A DNA stretch of 5,649 nucleotides from Aquisalimonas sp. Its GTDB lineage: Bacteria; Pseudomonadota; Gammaproteobacteria; Nitrococcales; Aquisalimonadaceae. The stretch spans positions 1-5,649 of the forward strand of contig SKYZ01000199.1 of the NCBI GenBank assembly GCA_007127625.1. The letters are read 5' to 3'. Both the position numbers and the translations under genes were made by a program. Of this stretch, positions 1 through 5,649 are shown one piece after another. The stretch's first letter is position 1. Every line of letters begins with the position of its first letter. The notes beneath the pieces were generated by a model, which saw only the letters and a program-made list of their open reading frames with translations, was not told the DNA's origin and ran no database searches.

Positions 1-2406
1 CAGGAAGGCCGCGCGGAAAAGGCCCTGGACGCCATTCGCCAGATGCTCTCGCCCACGGCGCTGGTGATCCGCGACGGCCAGCGGCGGGAGATCCCGGCCG
101 AGCAGGTCGTCCCGGGGGACGCGGTGGTCCTGCAGGCCGGTGACAAGGTGCCCGCGGACCTGCGGTTGCTCCATGCCAAGAATCTGCGCATCGAGGAGGC
201 GGTGCTCACCGGCGAATCCGTGCCGGTGGAGAAGGGCGTGGATCCCGTGGATGCGGAGGCGGATCTCGGTGACCGGGCCTGCATGGCGTACTCCGGAACC
301 CTGGTGACCTTTGGTCGCGGCACGGGGCTGGTGGTCGCCACCGGGGAGCAGACCGAGATCGGTCGTATCTCCGGCATGCTCAGCGAGGTCGAGGGCCTGG
401 AAACGCCGCTGGTGCGGCAGATGGAGCAGTTCGGCCGCTGGTTGGCGGCGGTGATCGTGGCCATTTCCGCCGTCACCTTCGCCTTCGGTTACTGGGTACG
501 CTCCTACCCCCTGGATGAGATGTTTCTTGCCGCCGCAAGCCTGGCGGTGTCGTCCATACCAGAGGGGCTGCCGGCGATCATGACCATCGCCCTGGCCATC
601 GGCGTGCAGAAAATGGCGCGGCGCAATGCCATCATTCGCCGTCTCCCGGGGGTGGAAACCCTGGGGTCAGTGTCCATGATCTGCTCCGACAAGACCGGCA
701 CCCTGACCCGCAATGAAATGACCGTCCAGAGCGTCGCCATGGCCGGTGACATGGTGGATGTGGATGGCGTGGGCTACGCGCCCGAGGGAGGGTTCCGGCG
801 CGCTGATGAGTCAGTCGAGCCGTCCAGTGACCCTGTTCTGGCGGAGACCGTGCTGGCGGCGCTGCTGTGTAACGACGCGCAGGTGTATCGCAGAGACAGC
901 GACTGGATCATGGAGGGCGACCCCACCGAGGGCGCCCTGGTCACGCTCGGGCTGAAGGCGGGTCTTGACCCGGACCAGAGCCGGCGCGATCGCCCCAGGA
1001 CCGATGCCATCCCCTTCGAGTCGGATCACAAGTACATGGCCACCCTGCACCATGACCATGAAGGCCACGGCGTGATCTACCTCAAGGGGGCGCCGGAGCG
1101 GGTGCTGTCGCTGTGTGACGCTCAGATCACCGCCGCGGGTGAAGAGTCCCTGGACGCAGACGTCTGGCGGCAGGTCATGGATGACATCGCCGCACGCGGG
1201 CAGCGCCTGCTGGCGGTGGCGCGGCGGCGCACCGGTGCCGAGCAGGTCAGCCTGAACTACGACGACGTGGAAGGCGGCGATTTCGCCATGCTGGCGCTGC
1301 TGGGCATCATGGATCCGCCACGGGACGAGGCGATCACCGCCGTGGCCGAGTGCCGCGAGGCCGGTGTGCGGGTGAAGATGATCACCGGCGATCACCTGGT
1401 GACGGCGACCGCCGTGGGGCGTCTGCTCGGGATCGGTGGCGAGGGACGTGCCATGGCTGGCCACGAACTCGACGAACTGGATGACGCCAGCCTGCTTGAC
1501 GCGGCGCGGGATACAGACGTGTTTGCCCGCACCACCCCGGAGCACAAGCTGCGTCTGGTGCAGGCACTGCAGGCTGGCGGCGGCATCGTTGCCATGACCG
1601 GGGATGGCGTCAACGACGCCCCGGCCCTGAAACGCGCCGACGTGGGCGTGGCCATGGGCAACAAGGGCACGGAGGCCGCCAAGGAAGCCTCCGAGATGGT
1701 GCTGGCCGACGACAATTTCGCCTCCATTGCCCATGCGGTGGAGGAGGGTCGCACGGTCTACGACAACATTCGCAAGGCCATTCTGCACATGCTGCCCACC
1801 AACGCCGGGCAGTCGCTGACCATCATGATGGCCATTCTCATGGGCCTGGCCCTGCCGCTGACCCCGGTGCAGGTGCTGTGGGTGAACATGGTCACCTCGG
1901 TGACCCTGGCCATGGCGCTTGCCTTCGAGCCCAGCGAGCCGGGGGTCATGCGTCGCCCGCCGCGGGATCCTGCGGCGCCGCTGTTGTCCGGCTTCCTGCT
2001 CTGGCGCATCCCGTTCGTGGCGATTCTCCTTTGGCTGGGGACCTTCGGTCACTTCGTGTGGATGGAGGAGGTCGTGGGCGCCCCGGCGGAGGTCGCCCGC
2101 ACCGTGGCCATCAACACGCTGGTAGCCGGCCAGGCCTTCTATCTGCTCAACCTGCGGCTGATCCACCAGCCCGTGCTGCTGGGCGGCGCCCTGTTGCGCA
2201 GCCGGGCAATGTGGATTGCCATCGGCGTGCTGGTGATGCTGCAGCTGGCGTTCACTTATGCGCCGTTGATGCATACCCTGTTCGGGACCACCGCCATCGG
2301 TGCGGACGACTGGGCACGCATTCTGGTGTTCGGGGTGGCGGTGTTCGTGATCGTGGAGCTTGAGAAAATGGTGCTGCGGCGGTTGTCGTGGGTGCAGACG
2401 GGGTAG
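1..2406 (+). CDS. Cation-transporting P-type ATPase (P2-like), 5'-partial
   Basis: Membrane ion pump driven by ATP through a phospho-aspartate intermediate. The frame is open from base 1, and residues before the first ATG (position 43) continue the family sequence (EKALDAIRQMLSP), so the true start lies upstream. By comparison with SERCA about 110 N-terminal residues (cytoplasmic tail, M1-M2) are missing; 801 are visible. Motifs in order: TGES of the actuator domain at 208-219, PEGLP of M4 at 559-573, the phosphorylation motif DKTGTLT with Asp at 688-690, KGAPE of the nucleotide-binding domain near 1084-1098, MITGD near 1378-1392, and TGDGVNDAP at 1597-1623. M5-M6 (about 1790-1930) and four further hydrophobic helices (M7-M10) follow, giving the ten-helix P2 layout. 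M4 keeps the ion-binding Glu, but the SERCA M5 Glu is Gln (1810-1812) and the M6 Asp is Ser (1897-1899), so Ca2+ should not be assumed. Na+, K+, H+ or another cation is possible. Family assignment is firm; substrate is open. Confidence 0.95.
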   Translation, partial: QEGRAEKALDAIRQMLSPTALVIRDGQRREIPAEQVVPGDAVVLQAGDKVPADLRLLHAKNLRIEEAVLTGESVPVEKGVDPVDAEADLGDRACMAYSGTLVTFGRGTGLVVATGEQTEIGRISGMLSEVEGLETPLVRQMEQFGRWLAAVIVAISAVTFAFGYWVRSYPLDEMFLAAASLAVSSIPEGLPAIMTIALAIGVQKMARRNAIIRRLPGVETLGSVSMICSDKTGTLTRNEMTVQSVAMAGDMVDVDGVGYAPEGGFRRADESVEPSSDPVLAETVLAALLCNDAQVYRRDSDWIMEGDPTEGALVTLGLKAGLDPDQSRRDRPRTDAIPFESDHKYMATLHHDHEGHGVIYLKGAPERVLSLCDAQITAAGEESLDADVWRQVMDDIAARGQRLLAVARRRTGAEQVSLNYDDVEGGDFAMLALLGIMDPPRDEAITAVAECREAGVRVKMITGDHLVTATAVGRLLGIGGEGRAMAGHELDELDDASLLDAARDTDVFARTTPEHKLRLVQALQAGGGIVAMTGDGVNDAPALKRADVGVAMGNKGTEAAKEASEMVLADDNFASIAHAVEEGRTVYDNIRKAILHMLPTNAGQSLTIMMAILMGLALPLTPVQVLWVNMVTSVTLAMALAFEPSEPGVMRRPPRDPAAPLLSGFLLWRIPFVAILLWLGTFGHFVWMEEVVGAPAEVARTVAINTLVAGQAFYLLNLRLIHQPVLLGGALLRSRAMWIAIGVLVMLQLAFTYAPLMHTLFGTTAIGADDWARILVFGVAVFVIVELEKMVLRRLSWVQTG

Positions 2407-2410
2407 GGCC

Positions 2411-2779
2411 ATGACGGATGAACAGGCGCAGGGCGCATCGCTCCTGATCGCGGCGGTGGCAGACGAGCTGGAGGAGGCTGCCCTGGCCATCGCCCGGGAG
2501 GAGGGTGCGCGCGGCGTGACCATTCTGCCGTCCCGCGGCATCGGCTTTCCCGAGCACATCACGTTCTGCGGCGTGACCTACCGGGGAATCGGCGTGGTGC
2601 TGCTCTGGGTGCTGGACGGCGAGCGGGCGACCCGCATCGCCGGGCGCCTGAACTGTGAACTGGAGCTGCTGCGACCGTTCCAGGGGCTTGCGTTCGTCGC
2701 GCCGTTGGATGCCGCCGGCGGCATCGACCCCACCGCCATCCGGGAGCACCTGGGCGGCGGACCGGCGGCCTCGGAGTAA
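2411..2779 (+). CDS. Divergent PII-like regulatory protein (first copy)
   Basis: A 122-residue soluble protein. It resembles PII (GlnB/GlnK-type) signalling proteins, trimers that bind adenine nucleotides and control transporters or enzymes through a protruding T-loop. It aligns without gaps to the second PII-like protein of this operon, about 39% identical over about 105 residues by hand count. Shared blocks are LEE at about 20-22, GVTIL at 35-39, RGIG at 42-45, TF.G.TY.G at 51-59 and VLLxVL at 63-68. The T-loop region keeps a Tyr-Arg-Gly like that of GlnB (Tyr46), but the segment with the uridylylated Tyr51 is absent, and the Gly-rich B-loop is replaced by PFQGLAFVAP (89-98). The ATG at 2411 is chosen because family similarity starts just after it and it lies 4 nt after the ATPase stop. 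An upstream ATG at 2360 would add a Cys/Arg-rich stretch inside the ATPase gene and is unlikely. The short gap implies translational coupling to the pump, a likely partner. Confidence 0.8.
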   Translation: MTDEQAQGASLLIAAVADELEEAALAIAREEGARGVTILPSRGIGFPEHITFCGVTYRGIGVVLLWVLDGERATRIAGRLNCELELLRPFQGLAFVAPLDAAGGIDPTAIREHLGGGPAASE

Positions 2780-2819
2780 AGACATGCGGACTGCAGCAGA
2801 GGAACCTCACGGCCAGTGA
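2773..2819 (+). promoter_or_regulatory. Candidate translational-coupling mini-ORF before the DUF1538 gene
   Basis: A GGAG at 2773-2776 sits 7 nt before an ATG at 2784 that opens an 11-codon reading frame (MRTAAEEPHGQ). Its TGA (2817-2819) overlaps the GTG start of the DUF1538 gene as GTGA. The main gene has only AGAGGA at 2798-2803, 12 nt upstream, which is long for a ribosome binding site. Termination of the mini-ORF could deliver ribosomes to the GTG. The arrangement may be chance; this is inference from spacing alone. Confidence 0.2.
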
Positions 2820-4327
2820 ATCAGCTCCGGGAATTCTACGGCATCCTCAAGCATGCCTTCCGCAACCTGTTGCCTATCATCGCCGTGGTGAGCTTCTTCC
2901 AGTTCGCGGTGATGCAGGAGGTGCCGGACGGGTTGCTGTCCATGACCGTCGGTCTCGCCATCGTGGTGCTGGGCGTGGCGCTGTTCCTGCAGGGCCTTGA
3001 GCTGGGCATCTTCCCCATCGGGAAGAACCTCTCCAACCAGCTCGCCAAGCGCGGCTCGCTGATGCTGCTGATGCTGTTCGGGTTCTCCCTGGGCTTCGCC
3101 GCAGTGATCGCCGAGCCGGCGCTGATCGCCGTGGCCGATCAGGCCGAGGTGATCAGCGAGGGCCGTGTCAACGCCTTCACTCTGCGCCTGCTGGTGGCCA
3201 CCTCCGTGGGCCTGGTGGTGGGCCTCGGCATCGTGCGCATCATTCTCGGGCACAGCCTGCACTGGTACATGATCGCGGGCTATCTTGTCGTGGTTCTGGT
3301 GACCTTCTTCGCCCCGGAGGAGATCGTCGGTCTGGCCTACGACTCCGGCGGCGTGACCACCAACATCGTTACCGTGCCGCTGATCGCCGCCCTGGGCATC
3401 GGTCTGGCAGTCTCCATCCGCGGCCGTAACGCGCTCATGCACGGCTTTGGTCTGGTGGCCCTGGCGGTGATGGTGCCGATGATTTCCGTGCAGCTCTACG
3501 GTATCGCCGTCTACACCTTCGGCGAGACCGGCGATGTGGCCGGCAACGGTGTGCCGATGGAGGCGGACACCGAGGGCGTGGCGGATCCGGTGGCGGGCAG
3601 TCTGGCGCTGGGCATGGTGACGGACCTGCTTGCGATGATCCGGGACGTGCTGCCCATCATCGCCGTGATCCTGGTGTTCCAGTACCTGGTGATCCGCAAG
3701 CACATCGCCCACCTGCACAAGGTGGTGGTGGGCTTCGTGCTGGTGATCGTCGGCCTGTACGCCTTCGTCGTCGGCCTCAAGCTGGGGCTGTTCCCCATCG
3801 GCGAGAGCATGGCGGAGCAGCTCATCGCCCGGGAGCAGATCCTGTTCGTCTACCTGTTCGCCTTCTGCATCGGCTTTGCCACCACCATGGCCGAGCCGGC
3901 GCTCATCGCCATCGGCGAGAAGGCGGAAGAGGCGGCCAAGGGACAGCTCAAGGGCAATGTCATCCGGCTGCTGGTGGCCGCCGGTGTCGCCATCGGCATC
4001 ACGGTGGGTGTGCACCGCATCATCACCGGCGATTCCATTCATTATTACATCATGGGCGGCTACGCGCTGGTGATCCTGCTGACCTGGCTGTCGCCCAAGT
4101 ACATCGTTGCCCTGGCCTTCGACCTGGGCGGGGTCACCACCTCGGAGGTCACCGTGCCCCTGGTCACCGCGCTGGGCATCGGTCTGGCAACGCATATCGA
4201 GGGGCGCAGCGTGCTCATCGACGGCTTCGGCCTGATCGCGTTCGCGTCCATTTTCCCGATCATTACCGTCATGCTCTACGCTATTGCCGTGGAGCTCGTC
4301 GCCAAGGCGAGAGGAGGTGCAACATGA
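2816..4327 (+). CDS. Tandem-DUF1538 integral membrane protein
   Basis: A 503-residue, highly hydrophobic inner-membrane protein of the DUF1538 family; function not established to my knowledge, permease-like in appearance. It consists of two homologous halves, residues about 11-232 and 271-492, in exact register at an offset of 260 residues, joined by an acidic, Gly-rich linker (about 233-260). Each half has roughly seven hydrophobic stretches and repeats the same motifs: LPIIAV (19/279), LxLGxFPIG (61/321), AEPALIA (99/359), RLLVA (124/384), GGVTT-x2-VTVPL (178/438), ALGIGLA (192/452) and GFGL (210/470). Pro/Gly-rich polar motifs inside membrane stretches suggest a transport path formed by paired broken helices, which is inference. 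GTG is the start: no ATG or other GTG/TTG lies in frame between it and the preceding stop at 2777-2779. The gene lies between two PII-like genes, and its TGA overlaps the next ATG (ATGA), so it is probably made with, and perhaps gated by, those proteins. Confidence 0.88.
   Translation: MNQLREFYGILKHAFRNLLPIIAVVSFFQFAVMQEVPDGLLSMTVGLAIVVLGVALFLQGLELGIFPIGKNLSNQLAKRGSLMLLMLFGFSLGFAAVIAEPALIAVADQAEVISEGRVNAFTLRLLVATSVGLVVGLGIVRIILGHSLHWYMIAGYLVVVLVTFFAPEEIVGLAYDSGGVTTNIVTVPLIAALGIGLAVSIRGRNALMHGFGLVALAVMVPMISVQLYGIAVYTFGETGDVAGNGVPMEADTEGVADPVAGSLALGMVTDLLAMIRDVLPIIAVILVFQYLVIRKHIAHLHKVVVGFVLVIVGLYAFVVGLKLGLFPIGESMAEQLIAREQILFVYLFAFCIGFATTMAEPALIAIGEKAEEAAKGQLKGNVIRLLVAAGVAIGITVGVHRIITGDSIHYYIMGGYALVILLTWLSPKYIVALAFDLGGVTTSEVTVPLVTALGIGLATHIEGRSVLIDGFGLIAFASIFPIITVMLYAIAVELVAKARGGAT
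2846..3511 (+). repeat. DUF1538 repeat unit 1 (coding)
   Basis: First half of the internal duplication, residues about 11-232. It matches unit 2 at a constant 780-nt offset with no gap. By hand count about 104 of 222 residues (47%) are identical. DNA identity survives in short runs, such as 18 identical bases starting at 3392 (matching 4172) and 14 starting at 3110 (matching 3890). Confidence 0.85.
3626..4291 (+). repeat. DUF1538 repeat unit 2 (coding)
   Basis: Second half of the internal duplication, residues about 271-492, same direction as unit 1. Conservation is highest around the GGVTT...VTVPL...ALGIGLA block, where 14 of 20 residues in one stretch (181-200 against 441-460) are identical. 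Unit 2 has a more basic loop after its first helix (IRKHIAHLHK) where unit 1 has QEVPDGLLSM, so the halves are not interchangeable. Confidence 0.85.
4312..4319 (+). promoter_or_regulatory. Strong ribosome binding site for the second PII-like gene
   Basis: AGGAGGTG lies 4 nt before the ATG at 4324, inside the last codons of the DUF1538 gene. It is the best Shine-Dalgarno sequence in the window. With the ATGA stop/start overlap it suggests this small regulator is translated more strongly than the membrane protein before it. Confidence 0.8.
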
Positions 4328-4671
4328 AATTCGCGGCACTGGTGGCCATCCTGGCCGAGGACCTGGAAGAACAGGCCATCGACTCCGCCAAGAATGCGGG
4401 GGCCGGCGGCGTCACTATTCTCGATGCCCGTGGCATCGGCACCAAGGAGAAGAAGACCTTCTTCGGGCTGACCTATGAGGGCAGTCAATCGGTGCTGCTG
4501 TTCGTGCTGGAGAAAAAGCTCTCGGTGCGGGTCCTCAAGCAGATGACCCGGGACCTGGATCTGAATTCCCACAGCAAGGGCGTGGTGTTCACGCTGCCGC
4601 TGGAGCACATTGCCGGCATCGACATGCAGCAGCTGGAAAAATTCGAATCCCAGATCCGGGACGACCTCTGA
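4324..4671 (+). CDS. Divergent PII-like regulatory protein (second copy)
   Basis: A 115-residue soluble protein of the PII-like type, expected to be a small cytoplasmic trimer that contacts a membrane partner. It begins with a beta-strand typical of the fold (KFAALVAIL), then a helix (about 12-25), strand GGVTILDARGIG (28-39), a T-loop-like stretch TKEKKTFFGLTYEGSQS (40-56), strand VLLFVLE (57-63), a second helix and strand GVVFTLPLEHIAGI (86-99). Classical GlnB has a longer T-loop ending in Tyr51 and a TGxxGDGK-type B-loop; here the T-loop is shorter, Tyr51 is missing, and NSHSKG (81-86) stands where the B-loop would be. GlnD-type uridylylation is therefore unlikely, and nucleotide binding is uncertain. 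Its ATG overlaps the DUF1538 stop codon, pointing to that protein as the prime partner. The sequence looks closer to a family consensus than the first copy. Fold assignment rests on motif recognition only. Confidence 0.8.
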   Translation: MKFAALVAILAEDLEEQAIDSAKNAGAGGVTILDARGIGTKEKKTFFGLTYEGSQSVLLFVLEKKLSVRVLKQMTRDLDLNSHSKGVVFTLPLEHIAGIDMQQLEKFESQIRDDL

Positions 4672-4690
4672 GACCGCGCGGGAGAACGCC

Positions 4691-5080
4691 ATGCTCGTCA
4701 AGGACATCATGCGAACCGAAGTGGTCACCATCCGGGCCACCGCCACCATCCGCGAGGCCATGCAGAGCATGCGCACGCACAAGGTGAAATCCCTGGTGGT
4801 GGACAGGAAGGACAACCACGACGCCTACGGCATCATTACCTACACCAGCATTCTGCGTACCATTGTGGCGGAAGAGGGCGACATCGACCTGATCAACGTC
4901 TACGACATCTGCACTAAACCGGTGATTTCCGTCCATGCCGAGATGGATGTGCGTCATGTGGCACGCCTCATGGTCAACCAGCGGTTCCGGAGGGTGGTGG
5001 TACTGAAAGACAGCGAACTCCAGGGGATCATTACCCGTAACGACATTGTTACGCCCATCCTGGAGATGGCCGAAAGGTAG
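4691..5080 (+). CDS. Stand-alone tandem-CBS domain protein
   Basis: A 129-residue cytoplasmic protein consisting of just two CBS domains (a Bateman module), a fold that usually binds AMP, ATP or related ligands and controls enzymes or transporters. CBS1 spans about residues 3-58 (VKDIM start, GIITYTSIL at 47-55). CBS2 spans about 71-125 (VYDICTKPVISV start, GIITRNDIV at 112-120). CBS2 carries the T-x-x-D ribose-contacting pattern (TRND); CBS1 has Ser in place of the Asp (TYTS), so one site may bind poorly. No catalytic domain or membrane segment is present, so it probably acts on a partner in trans, most simply the pump or the DUF1538 protein. ATG at 4691 is chosen for the GGAGA at 4681-4685 and because the CBS1 consensus begins there. 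An in-frame ATG at 4610 would overlap the previous gene and add non-family sequence. It follows the second PII-like gene by 19 nt and appears to close the operon. Confidence 0.9.
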   Translation: MLVKDIMRTEVVTIRATATIREAMQSMRTHKVKSLVVDRKDNHDAYGIITYTSILRTIVAEEGDIDLINVYDICTKPVISVHAEMDVRHVARLMVNQRFRRVVVLKDSELQGIITRNDIVTPILEMAER

Positions 5081-5107
5081 TTCCCGGGGAATCGGCTACG
5101 TATTTTT
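5077..5107 (+). terminator. Possible intrinsic terminator after the CBS gene
   Basis: GTAG (5077-5080, overlapping the TAG stop) can pair with CTAC (5096-5099), and CCG (5084-5086) with CGG (5093-5095), leaving a 3-nt bulge and a 6-nt loop. TATTTTT at 5101-5107 follows at once. The stem is short and bulged, so termination would be weak. An alternative, weaker pairing is GCCGA (5069-5073) with TCGGC (5092-5096). Confidence 0.35.
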
Positions 5108-5131
5108 CCTGATGTGGTGAAGACTTACGAA

Positions 5132-5143
5132 CATTCCCGAATG
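5132..5143. repeat. Short inverted repeat CATTC-CC-GAATG
   Basis: Perfect 5-bp arms around a 2-nt centre in the intergenic region upstream of the small exported protein. It could be half of an operator, but such short palindromes occur by chance and no regulator is encoded nearby. The surrounding 5081-5238 stretch contains no clear sigma-70 promoter: TTGCAA at 5145-5150 and TAGACT at 5164-5169 are only 13 nt apart. Confidence 0.2.
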
Positions 5144-5238
5144 GTTGCAAATGCGTGAATCCCTAGACTGGTCATCAACGCGGACGGACTACCGTGCCGC
5201 GGCAAACATGAACCAGCAGAGACCAAGAGGGATTCGCC

Positions 5239-5598
5239 ATGACTATTCGTACTGTGATCGCAACTGCAGCGCTGGCCGGTGTCGCGATGAGCGCCACGGC
5301 AGCTGCCGACACCACCCACCAGCGTCTGGTGGACTATGGCTTCGCCGCCCCGGACGTGGGCAACACCGACGTGGTCGAGCGTCGTCAGGTTGCGGCAACC
5401 TCGGAGTCGCTCAAGCAAGCGGCGGAGTATGGTTTTGCCGCCGTGCCGAGGGAGGAGGTGAGTCGATCGGAACTCGTCCGCCAGGAGACAGCGGAACGCA
5501 ACGGGATGGAAGCACGGTTGGCTGACTACGGGTTCCTGCCGCCGGAACTCGCCTACACCACCGAAAGCGAGGATGCCGAACTCCTGGGGCAGCAGTAA
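5239..5598 (+). CDS. Small exported protein with three YGF repeats, function unknown
   Basis: I do not recognise this 119-residue protein. Residues 1 to about 22 look like a Sec signal peptide: MTIR, then a hydrophobic Ala-rich core, then SATAAAD with signal peptidase I-type cleavage likely after Ala21 or Ala23. There is no lipobox Cys, so a soluble periplasmic or secreted protein of about 96-98 residues is expected. The mature part is hydrophilic and acidic and holds three spaced motifs: VDYGFAAP (31-38), AEYGFAAVP (62-70) and ADYGFLPPEL (95-104), with the YGF cores 31 and 33 residues apart. There are no Cys residues. ATG at 5239 is supported by AGAGGGA at 5226-5232 and by the signal peptide starting there. 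It is separated from the CBS gene by 158 nt and a possible terminator, so it probably forms its own unit. Whether it works with the transport operon is unknown. Confidence 0.8.
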   Translation: MTIRTVIATAALAGVAMSATAAADTTHQRLVDYGFAAPDVGNTDVVERRQVAATSESLKQAAEYGFAAVPREEVSRSELVRQETAERNGMEARLADYGFLPPELAYTTESEDAELLGQQ

Positions 5599-5649
5599 CG
5601 CCCTCTGCATTCCTTGTCGCCTACGCTGAAGGTGTGTACTCCGCGGGCC

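Noticed and set aside
43..45. ATG at 43 as the true ATPase start
   Set aside because: Upstream codons in the same frame encode conserved ATPase sequence, and starting here would drop the first two membrane helices.
2360..2410. Upstream ATG extending the first PII-like protein by 17 residues
   Set aside because: The extension is Cys/Arg-rich, unlike the family, lies inside the ATPase gene, and the ATG at 2411 matches where similarity to the second copy begins.
811..2562. 583-codon open frame on the minus strand
   Set aside because: It lies antisense to the ATPase and the first PII-like gene. Its translation is rich in His, Gln, Gly and Arg without domains, typical of the complement of a high-GC gene.
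2807..4339. 510-codon open frame on the minus strand
   Set aside because: It mirrors the DUF1538 gene almost exactly. The product is an unnatural His/Asp/Gln/Gly-rich sequence, and its apparent internal repetition only reflects the duplication on the + strand.
4610..4690. Upstream ATG extending the CBS protein by 27 residues
   Set aside because: It would overlap the second PII-like gene out of frame with low-complexity sequence; the ATG at 4691 has a good ribosome binding site and begins the CBS consensus.
5145..5169. TTGCAA and TAGACT as a sigma-70 promoter
   Set aside because: The spacer is 13 nt, too short for normal use, and no better -35/-10 pair was found in 5081-5238.
5145..5525. 126-codon frame overlapping the exported-protein gene
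   Set aside because: It is out of frame with the signal peptide and ribosome site at 5239, and its product is Arg/Gly/Ser-rich with no recognisable features.

Overview
The window is GC-rich DNA (mostly G/C at third codon positions) with short, tightly packed genes, all on the + strand. Gene order, protein composition and codon use suggest a high-GC proteobacterium. A halophilic or alkaliphilic gammaproteobacterium such as the Ectothiorhodospiraceae/Halomonas world would fit, but that is an impression and was not tested.

Positions 1-5080 look like one operon of five genes. The first is the C-terminal ~800 residues of a P2-type cation-transporting P-type ATPase, whose start lies left of the window. 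Four bases later comes a small divergent PII-like protein. After 36 nt comes a 503-residue membrane protein made of two DUF1538 copies in tandem. Its stop codon overlaps (ATGA) the start of a second PII-like protein. After 19 nt comes a stand-alone tandem-CBS protein. A modest hairpin followed by a T-rich run sits just after this last gene and may end the transcript.

Read together, the operon pairs an ATP-driven ion pump and a DUF1538 permease-like protein with three small soluble proteins from families (PII, CBS) that typically sense adenine nucleotides and regulate transporters. The inference is an ion-transport module under nucleotide or energy-state control. The ion is unknown. The PII-like proteins lack the canonical nucleotide-binding loop and the uridylylation tyrosine, so their ligand may not be the classical one.

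Positions 5081-5238 are intergenic, with the terminator candidate, a short inverted repeat and no convincing promoter. The last gene (5239-5598) encodes a small exported protein of unknown function carrying three degenerate (D/E)YGF repeats. It is probably a separate transcription unit. Positions 5599-5649 hold nothing I can identify. No RNA genes, insertion sequences, CRISPR arrays or phage genes are visible.
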